Shown here: piece after piece, positions 17,401 to 29,400 of the stretch | Numbering within the stretch: the stretch's first letter is position 1 | Layout of the letters: every line of letters starts with the position of its first letter | Source: Actinomycetes bacterium | Lineage (GTDB): Bacteria > Actinomycetota > Thermoleophilia > Solirubrobacterales > Solirubrobacteraceae | Length of the DNA stretch: 45,332 nucleotides | NCBI GenBank assembly: GCA_021846845.1 | Contig: JAJZWB010000007.1 | Span: 1-45,332 of the forward strand | Direction of reading: 5' to 3' | The notes under the pieces: generated by a model | What the model saw: only the letters and a program-made list of their open reading frames with translations | What the model was told of the DNA's origin: nothing | Databases searched by the model: none | Position numbers and translations under genes: made by a program

Positions 17401-20400
17401 GGGCGACAACGCGATCACGCTGGGCGCCGGCCCGAGCTCCTCCCTGCTGACGGTCACCGACGTCAACACGACCCAGGATCCGACCACGGGCGCCAACCAG
17501 GTCACGACCACGACCACGACGTTCGCCGCGCCGAGCGCCCTGCTGTCGATCGTCGGCGACCCGAGCGCGACCACGTCGATCACCGTCGACCCCGGCCTCG
17601 GGCTCCTGGGACAGCTCTCGCTCCAGGCCGATGCGGCAACGGTGGTGCTCGGCGGCGGGACGGTGGGCGTGACGCTGGCAGAGCCGGCGTCGCTGCAGAA
17701 CATCAGCACCACCCACAACACGGTCGTCTCCGTCTCGGGCAGCGACCTCTCCATCGCCGAGAACTTCAGCAGCGTGCTGGTCCCGCTCACCGGGATCACG
17801 AGCCTGACGATCACGGGCGCCGGGCAGGGCAACGACAACGTCGCGCTCGATGTCGCCGGCGGCCCGATTCCGTTCCCGGTGTCGTTCACCGGCGGGGCCG
17901 GCCAGAACCTGCTCGCGCTTCAGGATCTGACCGGTGGGACGGCCTGGAGCTGGAACGGCACCAGCGGCAGCGTGACCTCGACCGCCGCCACGGCCGAGTT
18001 CGGGCCCGTCACGTTCGCCGGCCTCAGCTCGATCGAGATCCTGGCCGGAAGCGCCACGGCCACGAACACGCTCACCGATACGGCGGGCAACTCGACCTGG
18101 ACGCTCGATGGGACCGGCCAGGGCAACGTCAACGGGCTCGCGTTCAGCGGGTTCACCGCGATCGTGGGCGCGGGCACCGACACCCTGCTGGCGCCCGTCG
18201 CGCCCGTGGGCGGCCTGGTGCTGGGGCTGGCCTACTCGGGCATCAAGACGACCAAGATCGCGGCGGCGCAGACGTTCACCTTCGTCGCTCCCGCCGGCGG
18301 CAACACGATCACGGTCGCCGACGCCGGCAGCGGCATCGGCATCACCGACGTCAACGCGGTGTCGGGAACCACAACGCTCGACATCCCAACGCCGAGCTCG
18401 GGCCTCGTGATCGTCGCCTCCAGCGGCCAGAACTCGTTCAACGTCGGGCAGCTGGGCAACTTCTCCGGGCAGCTGACCTTCGTCGGAGCCGGCTCTGACA
18501 CGCTCAGCGGTCCACAGAACGCGATGTCGTGGACGATCACCCAGGCGGGCTCCGGCTCGGGAGCCCCGGCCTCCTCATCACCGCTGCAGTGGGCCACCAA
18601 CGGCCAGCAGCTGGCCTCGACGATCACCGCCCTGTCCTGCACGAGCGCCGGGATCTGCGTCGCGACCGACAACCAGGGCGGCGTCTACACGGCGAGCGAC
18701 CCGTCGAGCGCCTGGACCCGACAGCAGGGCGTGGACGGGAGCCGAGCGCTGACGGCGCTGTCATGCACATCCGCCGAGTGCGTCGCTGTCGACGGCGCCG
18801 GAAATGCGGTCGTGTCCTCGTCTCCCACGGTCGCGGGCAGCTGGTCGGTGGTAGCGATCGACGCCGGTCACTCCCTGACGGGCGTGTCGTGCGTCACATC
18901 GCCGGGCTCGGGCCAGAGCGGACCGCAGACCACGTGCGCGGCCACCGACAATGCCGGCAACGTCCTGACGGCGGTCGACCCGGGCGCGCAGACGGCCTGG
19001 ACGTCGGCCTCCGTGGACGGCACGACGGCCCTGACCGGCGTCTCGTGCGGCACGCCCACGCTGTGCGTGGCGGTGGACGCGAGCGGGAACGTGGTCGTCT
19101 CCAACCAGCCGGCGGGGGGCGCCTCAAGCTGGACCGCCACGCAGGTGGACCCCGGTACGAAGCTGGCGGCCGTGTCGTGCAACGACCAGTCCGTCTGCGT
19201 CGTGACCGACAGCGCCGGGCAGGCGTTCGTATCCCAGGATCCCGCCACCGGCGCGTGGACGCACACCTCCGTCGACGGCACATCCGCGGTGGGCAGCGTC
19301 TCCTGCGCGGATGGCCTGTGCGTCGCGGTGGACGCCTCGGGCACGCCCCTGATCTCCACCGATCCGGCGAGCGGCAGCTGGGGCTCCTATCTCGGGGCGG
19401 TGCCGCTCGGCGGCCAGCAGGGCTTCGTGTCGTGCGCCAGCGCGACCGCCTGCGTGGCATTGTCGGCCTCAGGACAGGTTTCGGTCGGCACGCCCGCCGA
19501 CCCCGCGGGCTTCAGCGGCACGATCTACTTCACCGGCATCGGAGTGCTGAACTCGCGCGGCGGGGCCGACTCGCTCGCGGGTCCGGTGGCCAACACCGCG
19601 ACGTGGACGATCACAGGGCAGACCGGCGCGGGGACGATCGCCGACACGAGCAGCGGCAGCCCCGTCCAGATGATCTCGTTCCAGGGGATCCAGACCCTGA
19701 TCGCGGGGAGCGGGATCCCGGGCAGCGACACGCTGGTCGGGCCGGGCAACGAGAAGTGGACGCTCACCGGCGCCGGCGCGGGAACGCTGGGGCTGAGCGG
19801 CGGTCCGACGCTTGCCTTCTACGGCTTCGATCAGCTCACCGGGACCGCGGGCGACCAGCTGACAGGCCCGAGCTCAGGGAAGACCGTCTACGCGCTTCAG
19901 CCCGGAGGCGGGTTCGCGGTCGACGGCGTGACCGTGACCGGGGTGTACGCCGTGACCGCCAGCGGGCTGACCGGGATCAACGGCGACACGGTCATGGGCG
20001 ACTCGACTCAGGCGACCTGGACGGTGAGTGGGGGCGCGTCGGTGTCGATCGCCGCCGGTGTCGGGCAGACCTACACGTTCGCCGGAGTGGCCAGCTTGGA
20101 GTCGGGCAGCGCGGGGGACACGCTTATCGGCCCGGCCGGCGGTTCCACGTGGTCCGTCGACGGAAACGGCTCCGGCCAGCTCGACCCGGCCGGCGCCACC
20201 GCCCCGCTGCAGTTCATCGCCTTCAAGTCGCTGGTCGGGAGTGGGTCCGACACCCTCAACGCGCCCGGGTACACATCCACGGGCCCGTCCTCGGGGACGG
20301 TCGCGGGAGCGAGCTTCAGCGGCATGCAGACGGTGAACAGCGTGACGGTGCCGGTGTTCACCTACTACGGAGCGGCCGCCGGGTCCGACACACCCGTGAT

Positions 20401-23400
20401 CGAGGCATACACCGGCCCGAGCGGGATCCAGATGGAGATCACGGGAGGCAGCTTCGGGACGGTGCTGTTCGCCGATCCGACCACGCAGCTGGTGATCGAC
20501 ATGGCCGGAAACTCCAACACGGTCACGCTGGCCTCGCTGGACCCCAACGTCGGCGGCCTTCAGATCAACGGTGGCGGCGGGACCGGGAACGAACTGGTCG
20601 CTCAGGGCGCGAGCTTCACGACGGATGGCGCCGGCTCCGGGACCGTCACGCCGCCCGGCGCGGCAGCCGGGTCCTACACCGGCTTCCAGGTCCTGGCCGG
20701 CGGGACGAGCCTCACGGGACCGAGCACCGGCGGCCCGACCGACTGGACGCTCACGGGCCAGCGGCAGGGCACGCTCGGCACCGTGTCCTTCAGCGGGATC
20801 GCGACGCTGATCGGAACCTCCGGCGCCGACTCCCTGACCGGCCCGTCCGGGGCGACCGTCTGGTCGGTCACGGGCAACAACTCCGGGTCGGTGGACGGCA
20901 CCGGCTTCCAGGGCTTCTACGATCTCAACGGCGGTGGTGGGGGAACGCAGACCCTCGACGGTCCGGCCGGCGGGGGCGGCTCGTTCGTCATCACCGGTCT
21001 CACCGATGTCTCTGTCGCCGGGATGACATTCACGGGGTTCGGGAACGTCGTCGGCCAGGGGACTGGCAACGTGATCAACTCGCCCTGCGCGGGCAGCGCG
21101 CCGAGCGATCAGTGCGGCGGGATCGCCTACAGCGGGATGCAGTCGGTCACGGTGGGGCCGCCGACGACCTACACCTACGACCCCTCGACCAGCGCTGACA
21201 CCATCACCGTCTCGGCCGACCCCGGTCACCCCGGCTACATCACGATCGCCGACAACTCCGGCGCGACGGCGATCGCGGATCCGAGCGGAGCGCTCGTGAT
21301 CCTGGCCAAGGGCTCCGGCGACACGGTCGTGCTCAGCTCCCTGGATGCGAGCTTCAACGCCTCGCTGGAGATCTACGGCGTTCGAGCGATCCCGCTGGGC
21401 CCGCGCACCACGACCGCGGTGCAGACCGGCTCGCAGTCGTCACTGGCGACCAACGCGCTGATCGCGGCCACGGAGAGCGTCTCGGTCGCCGGTCATCTGA
21501 GCCTCGGTGCGGGCGACCTGTTCGTCGTCGCCGATCGGTTCACCGTCGCGGCGGGCGCCGGCGTGACGACGAGCGGGGCGATCGACGTGCTCGCGCAGGC
21601 CACGACCAACCTCGGCAACGCCATCGCCGGCGGGACATCGCTGAGCGACGCGATCACGATCGGCGACAACGCCACCCTGACGGGCGGGTCGATCTCACTC
21701 ATCGCGATGGCGACCGACACGGCTGGGTTCGGGGATCAGCTCGCCTCCGGCTCGGGCGGGCTCGGCTCGGCGCTGGACATCGCCGGCACGGTCCTCAAGA
21801 CCCTCGGTCCGATCCTGCTCGGAACGCTGCCGCTGAGCGTGATCGTGAAGTCCGCGTCCAGTTCGATCACGATCGGGAGCGGCGACCAGCTCCAGGCCAC
21901 CAGCGGGTCGCTCCAGGTGCTTGCCTACTCGACGCTCACAAGTCAGGGCAAGACCAAGTCGGAGCTGTTCTCGATCGGCTACGCGCAGGCGGTGACGAGC
22001 GCGACGATCTCCGTCGCCGCCGGAGCCGCCCTGGACGCCACCGGCGCGGTCAGCGTGTTGGCCGACGCGTCCTCGATCGCCACCCTCACCGCCCAGACGC
22101 CTCAGTACCTGGGCGTGAACCCGCCCTATCCGGGTCGCGTCGCGCTCTCGCTCGCCGTGACCTATGCCGATGTGACGGCCACCGCGACGCTCGCCGCCGG
22201 AGCGACGGTGACGGCGGGTCAGACCGCGAACTTCAACGCGCTCGGCACGCTGACCTCCGAACCGAGCGCGGGCACCAGCCAGAACAACAACGGCCAGGTG
22301 GGGATGGCGATCTCGATCGGCCTCTCGAACTCCGACGTGGCGGCCACCGTCGACGGCTCCATCACCGCCGACATGGCGGCGGGATCGGTGACGACGCTGC
22401 TCTTCGATCCGACCGTGACCAATCCCACCAGCGTCGGGTACGTCGACACGACCGCGAACACGATCTTCGTAGGGCCCAACGTGCTGCAGACCGGCGACCC
22501 CGTCGTCTACCAGGACAGCGGCGGCGACCCCGTCGGAGGTCCGCTCCTGGGGCTCGTGCCGGGGAGCACGTACTACGTCATCAAGCTCGCGGGCGACCCG
22601 AACCGCATCCAGCTCGCCGACACCCTCCAGGGTGCTCTCACCGGGCAGGTGCAGAAGTTCGACAACCTCGGCGGCACGGCGACCACGATCGTCAAGACCT
22701 TCGACGCGAGCGCCATCCTCCCGGCCACCAACCAGATCGTCATCTCGCTTGACCGCGCCGGCGGCAACCAGTTCAACCTGTTCGGCACTCCGCTGATCAC
22801 GGGCGAGCCGGTGATCTACAGGCAGGGCGGCGCCAACCCGGCGATCCCAGGGCTCGTCGACGGCCAGGTGTATTACGTGATCGTCCCCCAGAGCCAGTAC
22901 GACGCGACCGGGAGCACGCCCGGGTTCGCCTTCACCAATCACGAGACGATCCAGCTCGCCGCCAGCCTGACCGCGGCGGAGGCGGGCCAGGCGCTCTCGC
23001 TCGGCTGTCCGGCGACGCCCACCGCCGGCGGTGCGTGCGACGGCAGCGGATACACGCTCGTCGCCCCCCATCAGCTGGTGTCGGCGCAGACCGCAGGCGT
23101 AGGCGTAACGGCGGCATTCACGGCCGCGGACCAGGCCCAGGCCACGGCTGTGATCGCCGACCCGACGCAGAAGATCCTCGGCAGCCGCAAGCTGGCCAAC
23201 CTGTCGTCGTTCATCCAGCTTGGTACGCAGGGCCTGAGCAACTACGTGATCAACATGCTCGCGTGGAAGCTCGCGGGCGAGGCCGGCTCGCAGCTGGACC
23301 AGAGCAAGATCCCGGCCAAGCCAAAGGTCGCGGTCGGCGGCGCCGTCTCGTTCATCTACGCCGACCACGCGGTGTCGGCGACGATCGGGGCGGGCGCCAC

Positions 23401-26400
23401 GATCGTCTCCGGCGGTGACCTGAACGTGCTCGCTACCGCCAGCGACTCCGCCCAGGCGTACGCGACCAGCGCCATCACCGGTCAGACCAACGATCCTAAG
23501 GCCAAGCTCGTCGGCGATTCGCAGTATCAGACCGCGGTGAGCCTGGCGCTGGGCATCGTCGACGTCAGCAACTCGGCGACCACCGCCGTCGGAAGCGGCG
23601 CGGCCCTGAACTCGCCGGCGGCCATGTGGATCGGCTCCGGGGTCACGTATCCGTGGCTGACGTCGCTGTCGAACCTCCCGGGCAACATCGCGCAGCTCGT
23701 CGGCTCGCTGAGCAGCGGCGGCGCCGTGACCGTGATCACGGACCTGCTCGGAGAGCTCCAGAACTCGCTTCCGGGCCTGTTCGCGAACGGCTTCGCGCAG
23801 GCCGGCGCGCAGGCGGCGAAGACGAGCATCGGCGGGCAGATCGTGTTCCTGTGGTTCGACGGCAGCGCGGTCACCAGCATCGGCGACGGGGCGTCGATCA
23901 ACCAGAACGTCGCCCATCCGGCAGCCGACCAGACCGTCGTCGTCAGCGCCGAGAACATCAACCAGCTGATCCTCGGGGCGGGCCTCACCCTGATCTCCAA
24001 CAACAACGGCCTGGCGCTCGGCCTGACGAACGGCAGCTCCGGCGCCGCGGTCGCGCCAACCAGCGAGGGCAACGGCTCAAGCGGGGTCGGCGGCGCGATC
24101 GTCGGCCTGGTCCTCACCGACACCACGACGGCGTACGTCGGGACCGGCGTGAAGATCACGACCGGCGCGCAGGGCGTCCTGGCGGTCACCGCGACCGAGT
24201 ACGACGCCGAGTTCGCGCTCTCCCAGGCCGGCGCCGCCGCGGACACGACGGCCGTGAGCGGCAGCGTGACGTTCTACGTGCAGAACAGCGACACGACCGC
24301 CCAGATCGACACGGGCGCCCAGATCACCGGCGGGCCCGTCATCGTCGCGGCCACCTCGCTTGAGACGGCGATCAACTCCGCCGGCGACATAGTGTCCGGT
24401 CACGGCACCGGGATCGGGATCAGCATCGCGCTCGCGATCGTCAACCGCACCACCCAGGCGATCATCGGCTCGAGCAACCTGAGCGCGCCGGGCAGCGGCG
24501 GCACGAAGATCTCGATCAGCGGCCCGCTGAGCGTCAGCGCCGTCAACGGCGGGTCGCTGTGGGGCTTCGCCATCGCCGGCTCCGTCGTCACGCCGCAGCC
24601 GCTGACCGCCGACAGCACGGACCCGCTCGATGGCGTCTCGCTGCCCGCCCTGTTCGGGGAGCAGCCGAGCGCCACGGACCACCCGGGCGTGAAGACCGGC
24701 GTCGCGATCGCCGGAGCCGCGACTGTCAACGAGGTGACCGACACCACGATCGCGGCCGTGAACGACCTGGGGACGATCAGCACCGGCACGGCGGCGGTCG
24801 CCGTTAGCGCGACCCAGAACACCGATGTGGCGACCGGCACCGGAGCGATCGCCGCCAACAACGGCGCCGGATCCCAGCGCAACGTCGCGCTGGCGGGCGC
24901 CTTCAGCCTCAACCAGGTCACCGATCTGACGGAGGCCCTGCTGGCCGGCACGCAGATCCCGGTCGCCGGATCGCTCACGGTCTCGGCGACACGCGGCGGC
25001 CGGATCGACACGGGGACCGTCGGCGCCGCGGGCGCCAAGCCGAGCGGCAGCTCCGACGGGCTGGCAGGGTCGGTGTCCTGGGACCAGGTCAACGCGACGA
25101 CCGAGGCGGTTCTCGCCGGAGTCGTGGCGACGGTCAGCGGCGATGCGAGCGTGAGCGCGCTCGACTCGGCTCAGCAGATCTCGATCGGCGGGGGGATCGG
25201 AGTCGGCGGCCAGGTCGGGGTCGGCGCGTCTCTGGCGCTCAACCAGGTCACCCAGACCACCGAGGCGCTCCTCGTGCCGCTCACCGTCGGCACCGGCACG
25301 AGCGCCGTGACCACGGACCCCAGTCTGACCATCGGCGGCGGCTACAGCCAGAGCGCGACCGACGCCTCGCAGATCATCGCCGTGGGGCTCTCGGCGGGCA
25401 TCGGGCAGAGCGCCGTGGCCGCGACGATGGCGATCAACCTCGGCACGACCTCTGCACAGGCGACGACGACCGATGCGTCGATCACCACCAACGGCGGGGA
25501 CATCTCGATCACCTCCACCGACAACAGCGCGATCGACTCCGGCGTCGGGTCGCTGGCGCTCGGCGCGATCCAGCCGTCCAAGGACCCCGAGAACGCCTCC
25601 AACAGCAGCGTGCGGCTGGCGATCGGGATCTCGATCGCGGTCAACTCGATCGATCAGAGCGCCCCGGTGACCCTGACCGGCACCACCTTGAGGTCCTCGG
25701 GCAGGATCGTGCTCGCGGGCGACGCGACAGGGTCCATCTACTCCGTGGCCGTCGCCGGTGGAGGCTCCTTCCTCGGGTCCGGGAACCAGTCAGGGTTCCA
25801 GTTCGCCGGCGCGGGCGTGGTCGTGATCAACGAGATCACGGGGACGCTGGGCGTCACGGTGAGCGGCGGCTCTCTGACCAGCGGTCCCGGCAGCGCGATC
25901 ACGCTCAGCGCGAGCGACTCGTCCCAGATCAACGCCGACGCCGGTGCCGGCGCGCTGCTGGTCAGCCTGTCGCCGGGGCAGCTCAACGTGGCGGCGGGTG
26001 CGGCGGCCGCGGTCAACAGCATCGCGCGGACCATCGAGGCCACCACGAATGGGACGGTCCTCACCGCCGGGACGGCTCAGGCCCCGGGCGCGATCTCCGT
26101 CACCGCCGGCTCGAGCTCCGGCATCGATACGTTCTCGCTGGGGATCGCGGGGGCGATCACGAGCGGCAGCGGCGGAGGGGCGTCGTTCGCGGGTGCCGGC
26201 AGCGGCGCCGGAAGCACGGTCGCCAACTCGCTGCTGGCCACGATCGACGGCGGCAGCGTGCTGGCTCCCGCGGGCCTGACGGTCAAGGCCACGGACTCGA
26301 GCCGGATCGACACGACCGCGGGCGCGGTGTCGATCACGGTCGCCCGCGGACCCCCCGTCGGCCTGGCGGTGGGTATCTCCGTGGCGGCCAACGACATCGG

Positions 26401-29400
26401 CAACACGATCGCAGCCCATGTCAACGGCGCCACCAGCGTCTCGGCGGACGGCATCGCCGTCGAGGCTCAGTCGTCCGCAACGATCGACGTGGTCACGTTC
26501 GCCGGCTCGGGAGCGGCCAACGTCCCGACCGGCAGCGGAGCGACGTTCACATTCGCCGGGGCGGGCGCCGGCTCAGGCAACTACATCCACGACACGATCA
26601 CCGCGGCGCTCGCGGGTGACGCGCAGATCACCTCCACGGCTCCGGCGGCGACGCAGGCCAATCCCAATCCGGTCAGCGGCGCGATCACCGTCTCCGCCAC
26701 AGATCAGGCCACGATCGACGCCAAGGCCGGCGCCGGCGCGCTCGGCCTGAGCATCTCCACCAACCAGAGCGGCGCGACCGTGACCATCGGAGCGGCCGCG
26801 GCGGTCAACACCGTCACCGACACCGTCACGGCGACGCTCGCCGGGCCGGGCCTCACGCCCGGCAGCCTCACGCAGCTGACCAGCTCCGGTCCGGTGAGCG
26901 TCACGGCGAGCTCGACGGCGACGATCAGCGTGCTTACGGTCGGAATCGCGGGGGCGCTGCAGGCTGGTCCGAGCGCTGCGTTCAGCGGCGCCTTCGCCGG
27001 CGCCGGGAGCGGTTCCGGAAACCAGCTCGGGGTCACCGTCTCCGCAACCGTCGGCGCCGTGGACATGAGCCTTCTCACGGGCGCCCTGACGGTATCGGCG
27101 ACCGACGCGAGCGCGATCACGGCCGACGCCGGAGGGGCGGCCCTCGCGATCGCGGCGGGCCAGAGCGCCGTCGCGCTGGCCGTCGGCATCTCGGTGGCCC
27201 AGAACTCGATCGCCGACGCGGTGACCGCGCGCCTGACCGGCGCGACTGTCGGGTCCTACGGGTCGCCGGCCGGCCCGGTCGACGTCAGCGCCTCCTCGCA
27301 GGCGAGCATCCAGAGCCTCACGGTGGCGGGCGCCGCCAGCGTCGCGGTCGCCAATGGCGGGCCCGTCGGCGGTGCGTTCGGCGGCGCCGGCTCGGCGACG
27401 GTCAACTCGGTCGCCGACGTGACCACCGCCAGCGTGGACGGCTCCAGCGTGATAGACGCGAGCTCGCTCACCGTCTCGGCGACGGACGCGGTCCGGGTCA
27501 AGGCCGACGCCGGCTCGGGCGCGCTGGCGATCGGAGCGGGCACGGACGCCGGCGCTTCGGGCGCGGCGGCGGCGGCGGTCTCGGTGAACTCCGTGACGGA
27601 CTCGGTGTCCGCGCAGCTGGCCGGCTCCAGCAGCGTGCTGCTGGGAAGCGGGGCCCTGGCGATCACGGCGACCGACAGCGCGAACGTGAGCTCGCTGGCG
27701 ATCGGGATCGGCGGGTCCGGTGGAGGCGGCACCGAGGTCGGCGTGGCGCTCAGCGGCGCGGGCTCCGAGTCCCACAACAACGTCGCCGAGACGGTCGCGG
27801 CGCAGATCGCCTCCAGCACTGTTCAGCAGGCCGGCGTCGTGCAGGTCCAGGCGATCGAGAGCGCCACGATCGACTCCGCCGCCGGCTCGGGCGCGATCAG
27901 CGCATCCGGCTCGGACGTGGGAGCGGGATCGATCGCGATCGGCGCATCGGTCGCCGGCAACGTCATCGCGCCGACCGTCAGCGCAACGCTCGACGCCGCC
28001 TCTGTGCAGTCCAGCCGGTCAGTCCTGGTCGCCGCGACCTCAGGCGACCAGATCAGCGCCAAGGCGATCGGCGGCGGGCTGGCGGTCGCCGGGTCGGGCC
28101 AGCTGGCCGCCGGGATCGCGTTCAGCGGCGCGTTCGCCACCAACCGGATCACGCCGCAGATAGCGGCGCAGATCACGGGCTCGACCGCCGGGACGCCGCT
28201 GAACGCCTACAGCACGCTGACGACCGGCTGCGGCGGGGTGCCCGTGAGCGGTCAGGTCGTGCTCTGCGCGACAGACGCGGGCGCCTCCATCAGCGCGCAG
28301 GCGGTCGGGGTGAGCCTCGATGCGAGCTTCGGAGGCGAGGTTGGCGGTTCGCTGAGCATCGGCGCCTCGGTCGCCGCCAACACGATCGGCGGATCGGTGC
28401 AGGCCTACATCGAAGGCTCGACAGTCTCGACGTCCAGCGGGATCACCGCGTACGCGATCTCGAGCGCGAGCATCCAGGCGCTGGCGGTCGCCGCCTCGCT
28501 GGCCGCGGGTGTTGGCGGCAGCGTGGGCGTCGGTCTCAGCGGCGCGGGCGCGCAGGCGACCAACGTGATCCTGACCGCGGTCGGGGCGTACGCATCGAAC
28601 TCGAGCGTGACCTCCGCCCAGCTCACGCTGACCGCCACCGACAGCTCGCAGATCAGCGCCCTGATCGTCGCCGCGTCGGCCTCCGTCGGGCTGGGGTCTA
28701 ACGGCTTCGGGGCCTCGATAGGCGTGTCCCTGGCGCAGAACTACATCGGCTACGACCCGGCGGCCAGTGCCGCGCCGGCGGGCAGCGTCTCCTCCGACAG
28801 CACGCTCACCTCCGGGCTGGCCGCGGGCACCGACGTCGTGATCGCCTCCGGCGTCGGCAAGGGCGACGTATACGAGTACATCGGACCGACGATCACCGCC
28901 CAGCAGAACCCGTCGATCAACCTCCAGTACGAGGACTACGCCGACACCAGCCGGTGGCTCCAGATCAACCTCACGCCCTCCGCGCAGCAGATCCGCGCCT
29001 ACACGCAGAGCAGCACGATCACGACCGGACAGCTCGCCCTGGACGCGACCTCCAGCGAGCAGATCTCGGCGACGGTCGCGGCAGTCAGCGTGGCCGTCGC
29101 GGGCGGCTCCAACGGACTGGGATTGAGCGGCGCCGGCGCAAGCGACGTCAACACGATCGACACGCAGGTCCTGGCCTTCATCTCCGGAGGCCCGATCAGC
29201 GCCTCGGGCGTGACGCTCAGTGCGGCCGACTCATCGAGCATCACGGCGGGCACCGGTGCGGGCTCCCTGGCGGCCGCGGGCGGGTCGATGGGCGGATCGC
29301 TGTCGATCGGCGTCGCGGTTGCCGACAACCAGATCACCGCCGACACCGAGGCGTACATCGCCGGCGCGCCGCAGCTGTCGGTCGGTTCTGGCGGTGTGAG

